From NCBI GenBank assembly GCA_028696755.1, contig JAQVGK010000044.1, positions 1 through 12,528 of the forward strand: 12,528 nt of DNA, read 5' to 3'. The translations under genes and the position numbers were made by a program. The notes beneath the pieces are model-generated. The model had not been told where the DNA came from and did no database searches. It saw only the letters and a program-made list of their open reading frames with translations. This DNA is from Bacteroidales bacterium (lineage in GTDB: Bacteria > Bacteroidota > Bacteroidia > Bacteroidales > ML635J-15). Position 1 is the stretch's first letter, and every line of letters starts with the position of its first letter. Positions 1 through 5,613 of this stretch are shown here, piece after piece.

Positions 1-1271
1 TACACGTGAGAGTTAAAGAAATCGTATCCCGCTATAAAAACCATAGCTTCGAGCGGTTCGTGTGTAATAGAATCGGTGACAATTCCTCTTAAACCATAGG
101 TAACTTGCTCCATATAATCGAGCAATGCTTGTTTGTTGTAATTCCAAAAGTCTGGTAATTCCTCTGCATCAACTAGTTTTGTAGTGCTTAGTTCTAATGT
201 AACTTCTTTGCAAAAATGATAATAATTCATGTAATCTTGTCGTGAGCCAATCGCCTGATACCAAGCATAACCATTGGTAATTCCGTTATCTTCATCATCG
301 AAATAACCAGAAGGTGAAACTGCTTGAGCATTGTCTGCGTATTCTCTCGACACCATTATCCACCATTCGTTATCTGCAGGCAAAGTTGGATCTGTATCGT
401 ATGGATAATTTACCAGCTCGATTCCACTATGGGTATTTGCCGACATCACAAATTTATGATTAGAAGCATAATCCATAAATAAAGCGGTTTCGGTTCCATA
501 CTCGTTGCCATCGTTATGATCTCCGTAAATAAAATCCTTGTAGTTTCTGTTTAAATCAATTTCTTGACTGTTGTAACGTATTGCATCAGCAACTGTATTA
601 TTCCCGCCATAGTATGTGCCATCAGGGTTAGCAAATGGGTTGATGTAAATCTGTACGGTATCTATTAGATTTGTAATCTGAGCATCGCTGCCATAATTTA
701 ATAGAAGATGATCAATAAGTTTGAGTAAAACCATGCCACCAACAAGCTCATCGCCATGCATCATACCTGTGTACAAAAATTCTGGTTCTGCTTCGTCATC
801 ATTTACATTATCCGAAATTTTTACTGCAAGTAATTTCCTGCCATCGGTAGTAAAACCAATTTGTTCGAGTTTGCAAATTTCTGGATAGTCGGCGGCAAAT
901 GTTTCCATCATCTCTACATAAACATCGTACGTAGGGTACCTATCCCAATTAAGCATTTCGGCAACGGTGCCAGCCATTGTTAATGCTCTGCTTTTATTGT
1001 AGTATTCGTCAACTAAATCAAATTCTTTTCCCGATAGTAGAAACTTTTCAAATTCCTTACGATTTGCATAGGCATAAACAAATCCACCATCATATTTGTC
1101 AACCGACATAATATTTGAGAAACTTTGAACTTCGAAAGGTTTAGCTGGAAACTTTATAAAGACTTCTTTCCTTAAATCTAGAATGGAATATGCACGATTA
1201 AGTTCAGTTTCTTGCGAAAACGAAAATAATGAAGCAATAATAAACACAACAATCAATGTAAATTTTCTCAT
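1..1271 (-). CDS. Secreted M14-family zinc carboxypeptidase, 3' end outside the window
   Basis: The reading frame starts at the ATG at 1271 and stays open to the window edge (423 complete codons), so the C-terminus is missing. Residues 1-20 form a signal peptide (charged MRK, hydrophobic core, SFS-Q cleavage site), placing the enzyme in the periplasm or outside. The M14 catalytic domain spans roughly residues 105-390. It shows the zinc ligands H172-G-D-E175 and H281 (NTHSG), the substrate-binding N241-R242 in DLNRNY, an NPDG motif at 215-218, and the likely catalytic glutamate E360 in VTLEL. From about residue 393 a carboxypeptidase regulatory-like beta-sandwich begins (GIVTDSITHEPLEA); in this phylum such domains often precede a C-terminal secretion-sorting domain, which cannot be seen here. 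The family hydrolyses C-terminal residues of peptides. It is divergent from the gene at 1471. Family assignment is firm; substrate preference is unknown. Confidence 0.93.
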   Translation of the reverse strand, partial: MRKFTLIVVFIIASLFSFSQETELNRAYSILDLRKEVFIKFPAKPFEVQSFSNIMSVDKYDGGFVYAYANRKEFEKFLLSGKEFDLVDEYYNKSRALTMAGTVAEMLNWDRYPTYDVYVEMMETFAADYPEICKLEQIGFTTDGRKLLAVKISDNVNDDEAEPEFLYTGMMHGDELVGGMVLLKLIDHLLLNYGSDAQITNLIDTVQIYINPFANPDGTYYGGNNTVADAIRYNSQEIDLNRNYKDFIYGDHNDGNEYGTETALFMDYASNHKFVMSANTHSGIELVNYPYDTDPTLPADNEWWIMVSREYADNAQAVSPSGYFDDEDNGITNGYAWYQAIGSRQDYMNYYHFCKEVTLELSTTKLVDAEELPDFWNYNKQALLDYMEQVTYGLRGIVTDSITHEPLEAMVFIAGYDFFNSHV

Positions 1272-1310
1272 CTGCCCGGCAATAATTATAGATATAACAA
1301 TGTTCCTCCG

Positions 1311-1345
1311 CAAAATTTTTGCACAACGTTTATCAGACGCACAAA
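1311..1345 (-). promoter_or_regulatory. Weak candidate promoter for the M14 peptidase gene
   Basis: Reading the minus strand, AAATTTTG (1318-1311) is one base off the Bacteroidota -7 consensus TAnnTTTG. A TTTG lies at 1345-1342, 23 bases upstream, at the long end of the usual spacing. A transcript from here would have a leader of about 34 bases. No better match was found in the intergenic region, so this is tentative. Confidence 0.3.
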
Positions 1346-1421
1346 AATCAAATTTGGTTCAACTAAATTATTCAAAATTGTAAAAATTATTTAAAAAATC
1401 ATTAAAAATAATATTCTTGGG

Positions 1422-1450
1422 TTGTACATAAGCGAAAACAACTATTTTTG
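1422..1450 (+). promoter_or_regulatory. Bacteroidota-type promoter of the DUF2520 gene cluster
   Basis: TATTTTTG at 1443-1450 is a perfect TAnnTTTG -7 box, with TTG at 1422-1424, 18 bases upstream. Transcription would begin near 1455, leaving a leader of about 15 bases before the ATG at 1471. No purine-rich Shine-Dalgarno is evident, as is usual in this phylum. Confidence 0.65.
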
Positions 1451-1470
1451 TAATAGAAAAAACTGATGTA

Positions 1471-2253
1471 ATGATTAATCGAATTGTTGTATTGGGCTCG
1501 GGGAATGTTTCATTTCACTTTTGTAAGGCAGCAACAATTGCTGGACTTGAAATTATTCAGATATATAGCCGTAATCAAAACACAGCCTCGCAATTAGCCG
1601 AAATGGCTGGAGCAAAGGCAATAGATAATATTAAAGATATTATTGATGATGCTGATGCATACATTTTTGCAATGAACGATGAAGCTGATGTTAAAGTTGC
1701 AAATGAACTTGCTGTTAGCTCTGGGAAAATAATGGTTCATACAGCTGGAAGTCTAAGCATGAGTATTTTTAAGAATAAAACCGAGAATTACGGAGTGTTT
1801 TATCCTTTCCAGACGTTTTCGCGTAATGCAAAGCTCGATTTTACCGAAGTTCCTTTTTGTCTCGAAGCTTCAAACAAGGAAACTTTAAATCAGTTGATTA
1901 AACTTACCGAGCGTTTAAGATGCAAGCACTATATTATTGATGAGGAACAACGAAAAGTTTTGCATCTATCGGGAGTTTTTGTTTGCAATTTTATGAATCA
2001 CTGTATAACTATTGGCGAAAATATACTTAACGAATCTGGAATTGATAAGTCGATTTTAAAGTCTCTAATTAAGCAAAGTTTTGAAAAAGTTGTTAGTCAA
2101 GGTGCTTACGATTCACAAACTGGTCCAGCACTTCGAAAGGACAATGAAACGATACATAAACATCTCGATTTCCTCGAGAACAACAAGTTGCTTTCAGAGA
2201 TTTATACTTTGATGAGTAGCAGTATTTCGCAAACTTATAATTCTAAAAAATGA
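1471..2253 (+). CDS. Rossmann-fold DUF2520 oxidoreductase-like protein
   Basis: This 260-residue cytoplasmic protein has an N-terminal dinucleotide-binding Rossmann domain (about residues 1-115) with the glycine motif G9-S-G-N-V13 after a hydrophobic strand. Y32-S-R-N ends the second strand, where NADP-type enzymes often contact the cofactor. An HTAGS motif lies at 90-94, followed by GVFYPFQTFS (108-117). The helical C-terminal part matches the DUF2520 pattern: HLSGVFVCNFMNH (165-177) and a QTGPALRKD segment (216-224). The family resembles pyrroline-5-carboxylate and ketopantoate reductases, but its reaction is not established, so no symbol is given. It overlaps the following phosphatase by 4 bases (ATGA), implying translational coupling. 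In other Bacteroidota it commonly precedes the KdsC-like phosphatase and Maf genes, from memory of the phylum. Family call is confident; an enzymatic role is inferred. Confidence 0.88.
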   Translation: MINRIVVLGSGNVSFHFCKAATIAGLEIIQIYSRNQNTASQLAEMAGAKAIDNIKDIIDDADAYIFAMNDEADVKVANELAVSSGKIMVHTAGSLSMSIFKNKTENYGVFYPFQTFSRNAKLDFTEVPFCLEASNKETLNQLIKLTERLRCKHYIIDEEQRKVLHLSGVFVCNFMNHCITIGENILNESGIDKSILKSLIKQSFEKVVSQGAYDSQTGPALRKDNETIHKHLDFLENNKLLSEIYTLMSSSISQTYNSKK

Positions 2254-2789
2254 CAACAGACTTAAAATATCTTAATTTTAAAGAAATTTTAAAACAGGTG
2301 GATGCGCTTTTCTTCGATGTTGATGGTGTTTTGTCTGCTTCAAACGTTCAAATAGGAGAGAGGGGAGAACTTGTGAGATCAACAAATGTTAAAGATGGTT
2401 ACATTTTAAAATATGCATTAAAAAAAGGCCTTAAGATTATTATTATTTCGGGCGGACTTAACGAAACAGTGCGGATGAGATATAAATCGCTTGGAATTGA
2501 TGATGTTATTATTGGTAGTAAACGCAAAATTGAGGATTATAAAAATATTGTTGCAAAATACAATCTTAATCCCCAAAAAATCGTTTATATGGGCGACGAT
2601 ATTCCTGATTTTGAGGTGATGAAACTAGTTGGAGTCCCTTGTTGTCCTGCCGATGCGGCCGACGAGATTAAGGAAATTTCTTTGTATGTTTCGCCAAAAG
2701 TCGGTGGTGAAGGTTGTGTTAGAGATATTACAGAGCAGGTTTTGCGCGCCAAAGGATTGTGGATGGATGAGGATGCGTTTTTGATGTGA
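2250..2789 (+). CDS. KdsC-like HAD phosphatase (3-deoxy-D-manno-octulosonate 8-phosphate phosphatase family)
   Basis: This 179-residue HAD-superfamily hydrolase lacks a cap domain. Motif I is D23-V-D25-G-V-L-S, with D23 the expected nucleophile and D25 the acid/base. Motif II serine is S67 in IISGG, motif III lysine is probably K93, and motif IV is G115-D-D-I-P-D120, which binds Mg2+. The C-terminal GGEGCVRDITEQVL matches the GGxGAVRE tail of KdsC proteins that closes the active site of the neighbouring subunit in the tetramer. Length is normal for the family. The family removes phosphate from KDO-8-phosphate in lipopolysaccharide synthesis, but relatives act on other sugar phosphates (for example KDN- or NeuAc-9-phosphate), and no KDO genes lie nearby, so the substrate is uncertain. 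The start overlaps the upstream stop (ATGA). Confidence 0.85.
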   Translation: MTTDLKYLNFKEILKQVDALFFDVDGVLSASNVQIGERGELVRSTNVKDGYILKYALKKGLKIIIISGGLNETVRMRYKSLGIDDVIIGSKRKIEDYKNIVAKYNLNPQKIVYMGDDIPDFEVMKLVGVPCCPADAADEIKEISLYVSPKVGGEGCVRDITEQVLRAKGLWMDEDAFLM

Positions 2790-2797
2790 GGAGAAGA

Positions 2798-2883
2798 AGT
2801 GCCTAAAGCGATGCGGTGAGCAAGGTCGAACCGTACTTGGAGTGCCTAAAGCGGTGCGGTGAGCGAAGCCGAACCGTGCCTAG
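2798..2883 (+). repeat. Two tandem 43-bp GC-rich repeat units
   Basis: Unit 1 (2798-2840) and unit 2 (2841-2883) both begin AGTGCCTAAAGCG and match at 36 of 43 positions. All seven differences are transitions. A degenerate third start (AGTACTTAAA) follows at 2884. Each unit contains CGGT...ACCG arms around a GAGCRARGYCGA core, which can form a short hairpin with an inner GC/GC pairing in unit 2. The 2821-2880 line is about 62% G+C by hand count, far above its surroundings. Such GAGCGAAGCCGAA-like intergenic repeats recall dispersed elements in Bacteroidota genomes. The repeats lie just after the phosphatase gene. Confidence 0.85.
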
Positions 2884-2887
2884 AGTA
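2876..2887 (+). repeat. Left arm of a 12-bp inverted repeat flanking the DUF4160/DUF2442-HTH unit
   Basis: GTGCCTAGAGTA here is the exact reverse complement of TACTCTAGGCAC at 3999-4010. It spans the end of tandem unit 2 and the start of the degenerate third unit. Confidence 0.6.
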
Positions 2888-2984
2888 CTTAAATGGAATT
2901 GTATTAAATAAAGAAAGTGTGATTTGTAAGAGTTGCTAATCATTATTACAAGCATTCCTCAACTTGCAGTTCGATAAAAAAATA

Positions 2985-3016
2985 TTTGCATTATTGTATC
3001 TAATTAAGTACATTTG
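2985..3016 (+). promoter_or_regulatory. Promoter of the DUF4160/DUF2442-HTH operon
   Basis: TTTG (2985-2988), a 20-base spacer and TACATTTG (3009-3016) form a consensus Bacteroidota promoter. Transcription would start about ten bases before the ATG at 3031, giving a nearly leaderless mRNA. The -7 box sits in a small dyad (TAC-ATTT-GTA, 3009-3018), a possible binding site for the operon's own HTH protein; that last point is speculative. Confidence 0.7.
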
Positions 3017-3030
3017 TAAAAAGATTAATT

Positions 3031-3267
3031 ATGCCGACAATAGACACGTTTGATGGAATAAAAGTGTGTATTTTTGGAGGAGAGCATAGGCCTCCACATT
3101 TTCATGCAATCTACAATGAATTTGAAGTTGTTATAGAAATAGAAAAATGCAATATTTATGCTGGAGATTTACCTAATAAACAACTTAAGAAAGTATTTGA
3201 CTGGTTAGCAGGAAATTCAGAATGGGCATTAGAAGTATTTTATGAATTAAATCCAGAATTATTATGA
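3031..3267 (+). CDS. DUF4160 small protein, putative toxin of a TA-like pair
   Basis: This 78-residue protein matches the DUF4160 pattern throughout: MPTI-x-x-F-x-GI at the N-terminus, the signature H19-R-P-P-H23-F-H25, an acidic beta-strand segment (VVIEIEK, 33-39), GDLP (45-48) and a C-terminal helix starting QLKKVFDWL. The histidine-rich HxPPHFH motif could bind metal or form an active site, but no biochemical function is known to me. Its stop overlaps the start of the DUF2442-HTH gene by 4 bases (ATGA), so the two are co-translated. DUF4160 and DUF2442 genes are recurrent neighbours in bacteria and have been regarded as toxin-antitoxin candidates; calling this the toxin is inference. The local sequence is very AT-rich compared with the flanking housekeeping genes, which suggests acquisition. 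Confidence 0.88.
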   Translation: MPTIDTFDGIKVCIFGGEHRPPHFHAIYNEFEVVIEIEKCNIYAGDLPNKQLKKVFDWLAGNSEWALEVFYELNPELL

Positions 3268-3785
3268 GAAAGACAATTAAAATGCCGAGAATATTGAAAA
3301 TAAACTGGATAAAGGATTTATCTATTTCAGTTGTTTTTAATAATGGAGAATCAAGAATTATTGACTTCAGAAAAGTATTAAACAAAATTAATCTGGTTGA
3401 AAATTCCCCTGCAAGAATTCTTTATGATTCAAAAGAATTTAAACAAGTGGAATTGGAGAATAATACTCTATCTTGGAATAATGTTGAACAATACATTACA
3501 TTGAGAAATAAAGAAAAAATGAAAGTTCCTTTTCAAATTGGAGCTGATGTATTATTGAAACATAGCCGTCCTGAGAAATCTGAATTAGCATTAAAAGTTG
3601 GACGATTAATCAAAGAATCGAGAATGTCTTTGGGACTAACCCAACAGGAATTAGCAATCATGAGTGGAACTTCAAGAACATATATCTCTCGGATTGAAAA
3701 TGATATGTCTGATGTTGAGTTAGGAACACTGAGAAAAATTATTGAAATAGGATTAGGAAAAAACCTAGAAATAAGCATAAAATAA
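3264..3785 (+). CDS. DUF2442 protein fused to a Cro/C1-type HTH, putative antitoxin/autoregulator
   Basis: The protein has 173 residues. The N-terminal ~105 residues follow the DUF2442 pattern: PRILKINWI, then SVVFNNGESRIIDF (a beta-hairpin ending in the conserved Asp), F-KQVELENNTLSW, and a closing IGADVLLKHSRP. Residues about 110-160 form an XRE-family helix-turn-helix: RLIKESRMSLGLTQQELA, with SGTSRTYISRIEN as the recognition-helix region. DUF2442 proteins are often short single-domain proteins of roughly 80-100 residues, so the HTH is an added DNA-binding module. A translationally coupled partner plus a DNA-binding second protein is the layout of a type II antitoxin that represses its own promoter, though this is not proven. 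The ATG at 3264 overlaps the upstream stop; a second ATG at 3282 is possible. Hand counts of three lines (3301, 3361, 3481) give 23-30% G+C against 37-42% in lines of the neighbouring operon genes. Confidence 0.87.
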   Translation: MRKTIKMPRILKINWIKDLSISVVFNNGESRIIDFRKVLNKINLVENSPARILYDSKEFKQVELENNTLSWNNVEQYITLRNKEKMKVPFQIGADVLLKHSRPEKSELALKVGRLIKESRMSLGLTQQELAIMSGTSRTYISRIENDMSDVELGTLRKIIEIGLGKNLEISIK

Positions 3786-4024
3786 CTATTGGTAATAGCA
3801 CCTATCCAACAGTCGGTGGATGTGTGGGTTTGGAGCAACTCTGATGTGAATTACTAAAATGAAAATAGTGAGAGACTGAAAATTCATAGCATTGAATCTC
3901 CGCACGCCACAGAGCTGCAGCCGATAAAAAATACAATAAGTTGAATTTGATTAAATTTTTAACAAAAAGCAAGACAGTAAATACCAGCAGCCCGCAAATA
4001 CTCTAGGCACTTAAACTAAATAAA
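3786..4024. other. Noncoding tail of the inserted unit
   Basis: No gene was found in these 239 bases. A weak hairpin CTATT-GGT-AATAG (3786-3798) follows the stop codon without a T-run, so it is a poor terminator. The segment 3800-3840 is noticeably richer in G than the preceding gene and may be a remnant of something degraded. No convincing promoter for the prenyltransferase is visible; the nearest is TGAATTTG (3942-3949), one base off consensus and lacking a -33 element. That gene may therefore rely on read-through. Confidence 0.5.
3999..4010 (-). repeat. Right arm of the 12-bp inverted repeat
   Basis: TACTCTAGGCAC is the reverse complement of 2876-2887. On the minus strand, AGTGCCTAGAG (4011-4001) also matches the first 11 bases of the 43-bp tandem units at 10 of 11 positions, so it may be an inverted remnant of that repeat. 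It lies 14 bases before the prenyltransferase start. Confidence 0.6.
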
Positions 4025-4996
4025 ATGAGCACATTTTTAAAACTTATTAGATGGCAAAATATTCTAACGGTGGCATTAACAATGTTTGCTATGCGTTATG
4101 CCATTATTTTGCCCGTAAACAATTATTATAAAATTGAACCTGGCCTCGAAAAATGGGGTTTTATGTTTTTAGTCGCAGGTGTAATGTTCTTAATGGCTGC
4201 CGGAAATGTTATTAATGATTATTTCGACAGAAAGACCGATATGATAAACCGACCGCAGAAAGTTTTGGTGGGTTTTAAAATTCGTCGCCGTCAGGTTATG
4301 CTAATGCATATCTTTTTTAATTTTTTCGGTGTAGTGTGTGGTTTTGTTGCTGCTTGGTTTGCAAATAACTTATGGATTGGTTTCTTTTTTCTATTTATTT
4401 CTGTTTTGCTTTGGACATACTCCTCCGAACTTAAAAAGATACTTTTTGTTGGGAATTTTAGTCTGGCACTTTTAACAGCAATTGTTCCTATGGCAGTTGC
4501 AATTACTGAGTATGTTGCTTATGAGAATTCGCTCGTACATTGGGACAACAGCAGCGTTCATGCTGTTAAAATCTGGTTTCAAACGATAATTGGGTTTTCT
4601 GTATTTTCTTTTCTTTTTAACTATTTGCGCGAGTTGATTAAGGACTGTATAGAATATAAAGGCGACCTCGAAACTGGAATAAAATCTTTCCCAACAGTGA
4701 TAGGCCGGCGCAAAACAGATTTTATTATTGCAGGAATCTCTTTAGTTTCTATCATGTTGGTGATGTTCATCTGGCATGCTTATCTTTCGAAGCTTATGTT
4801 TTTTGAACACGATAGTTTTAGTCTGCTTTACATTTATTCAATGATTATTTTTCCAGGGTTATTAATTTTTTTGATAGCATTCTTAAGCAAAAAGTCGTCA
4901 AAGTACAAAACATTGAGTCGTCTGTCTAAATTTATACTTGTAACAGGCTTACTTTACAGTATTATTTTTAGTTTTGCAATCTATGGTAAAATCTAA
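4025..4996 (+). CDS. UbiA-superfamily membrane prenyltransferase
   Basis: This 323-residue integral membrane protein has about eight to nine hydrophobic segments. Both aspartate-rich motifs of the UbiA superfamily are present: N64-D65-Y-F-D68-R-K-T-D72 in the loop after the second membrane segment, and D207-C-I-E210-Y-K-G-D214 in the later cytoplasmic loop. These bind Mg2+-diphosphate of a polyprenyl donor. The YLRELIKD context resembles proteins that automated annotation calls geranylgeranylglycerol-phosphate geranylgeranyltransferase, but substrate cannot be read from the motifs; menaquinone (MenA) and haem O (CtaB) roles are alternatives. It overlaps the maf start by 14 bases, so the two are coupled. 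It is separated from the phosphatase gene by the inserted unit at 2790-4024, which probably interrupts an older continuous operon. Confidence 0.88.
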   Translation: MSTFLKLIRWQNILTVALTMFAMRYAIILPVNNYYKIEPGLEKWGFMFLVAGVMFLMAAGNVINDYFDRKTDMINRPQKVLVGFKIRRRQVMLMHIFFNFFGVVCGFVAAWFANNLWIGFFFLFISVLLWTYSSELKKILFVGNFSLALLTAIVPMAVAITEYVAYENSLVHWDNSSVHAVKIWFQTIIGFSVFSFLFNYLRELIKDCIEYKGDLETGIKSFPTVIGRRKTDFIIAGISLVSIMLVMFIWHAYLSKLMFFEHDSFSLLYIYSMIIFPGLLIFLIAFLSKKSSKYKTLSRLSKFILVTGLLYSIIFSFAIYGKI

Positions 4997-5570
4997 ATTT
5001 ATAAAACCTGAATATAAAATATTGCTTGCGTCGGCAAGTCCACGGCGCAGAGAGCTTATAGCCGAATTAGGATTCGATTTTTCTATTGTTAAGGCTCCCG
5101 AATCGGATGAGTTAATACCCAAAAATGTTAAGCGCGAACAAATTGCAATTCATCTTGCTAAAGAAAAATCAGAGCTTTATGGCGATTTAAATGAAAATGA
5201 GATTCTTGTTACCGCTGACACTATTGTTTGGATTGACGATGCTGTTCTCGGGAAACCTGTTGATGCAGAGGATGCAATACAAATGCTGAAACTTTTGAGT
5301 GGTAAAGAACATTTTGTCTTTACAGGCGTTTGCTTAAGATCCATATCCAAAATTGTAAGCTTCCATGCAGAAACTATGGTTAGGTTTGCAAATCTAAGTG
5401 ATGATGAAATTTTATATTATGTAGAAAACTATAAACCTCTGGATAAAGCTGGCGCATACGGAATTCAAGAATGGATTGGCATGATCGCAGCAGAACGTAT
5501 CGAAGGTTCTTATTACAATGTTGTTGGGCTGCCAGTCCAAATGCTTTATCGGGAATTGATAAAGTTTTAA
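4983..5570 (+). CDS. maf: Maf-family nucleoside-triphosphate pyrophosphatase, YhdE type (dTTP/UTP)
   Basis: The start is set at the ATG at 4983 (MVKSKF), giving 195 residues; a TTG nine bases upstream (4974) would also be in frame but is less likely. The Maf signature S17-A-S-P-R-R-R-E24 opens the protein and forms the phosphate-binding loop. T77-A-D79-T supplies the catalytic aspartate, LGKP (K91) follows, and D154-KAGAYGIQ162 carries the lysine and glutamine typical of the YhdE subgroup. That subgroup hydrolyses dTTP, UTP and some modified pyrimidine nucleotides to monophosphates in the cytoplasm, unlike the YceF group (m7GTP). The closing GSYYNVVGLP motif (175-184) is also standard, and length is normal. 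It overlaps the prenyltransferase end by 14 bases. The link to nucleotide-pool cleaning or division arrest comes from family knowledge only. Confidence 0.92.
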   Translation: MVKSKFIKPEYKILLASASPRRRELIAELGFDFSIVKAPESDELIPKNVKREQIAIHLAKEKSELYGDLNENEILVTADTIVWIDDAVLGKPVDAEDAIQMLKLLSGKEHFVFTGVCLRSISKIVSFHAETMVRFANLSDDEILYYVENYKPLDKAGAYGIQEWIGMIAAERIEGSYYNVVGLPVQMLYRELIKF

Positions 5571-5585
5571 TTTAATTTAAATTTG
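5556..5585 (+). promoter_or_regulatory. Promoter of the S46 peptidase gene
   Basis: TTG (5556-5558), a 19-base spacer and TAAATTTG (5578-5585) match the phylum consensus. The -33 part lies inside the end of maf. The peptidase therefore probably has its own transcript, with a leader of about 20 bases before the ATG at 5614. Confidence 0.6.
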
Positions 5586-5613
5586 AGCGAAATACTATAA
5601 AAACTGAATAAAA

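Noticed and set aside
1183..1383. A 66-codon open frame on the plus strand.
   Set aside because: It runs antisense to the signal-peptide region of the M14 gene and across the divergent promoter region, and has no recognisable protein features.
3786..3798. Terminator after the HTH gene.
   Set aside because: The CTATT/AATAG stem is short and AT-rich with no following T-run.
3533..3838. A 101-codon open frame on the minus strand, antisense to the HTH gene.
   Set aside because: It lies almost wholly opposite the DUF2442-HTH reading frame and shows no domain pattern.
4974..4982. TTG start for maf, three codons upstream.
   Set aside because: The ATG at 4983 is close by, and the Maf fold does not need the extra residues.
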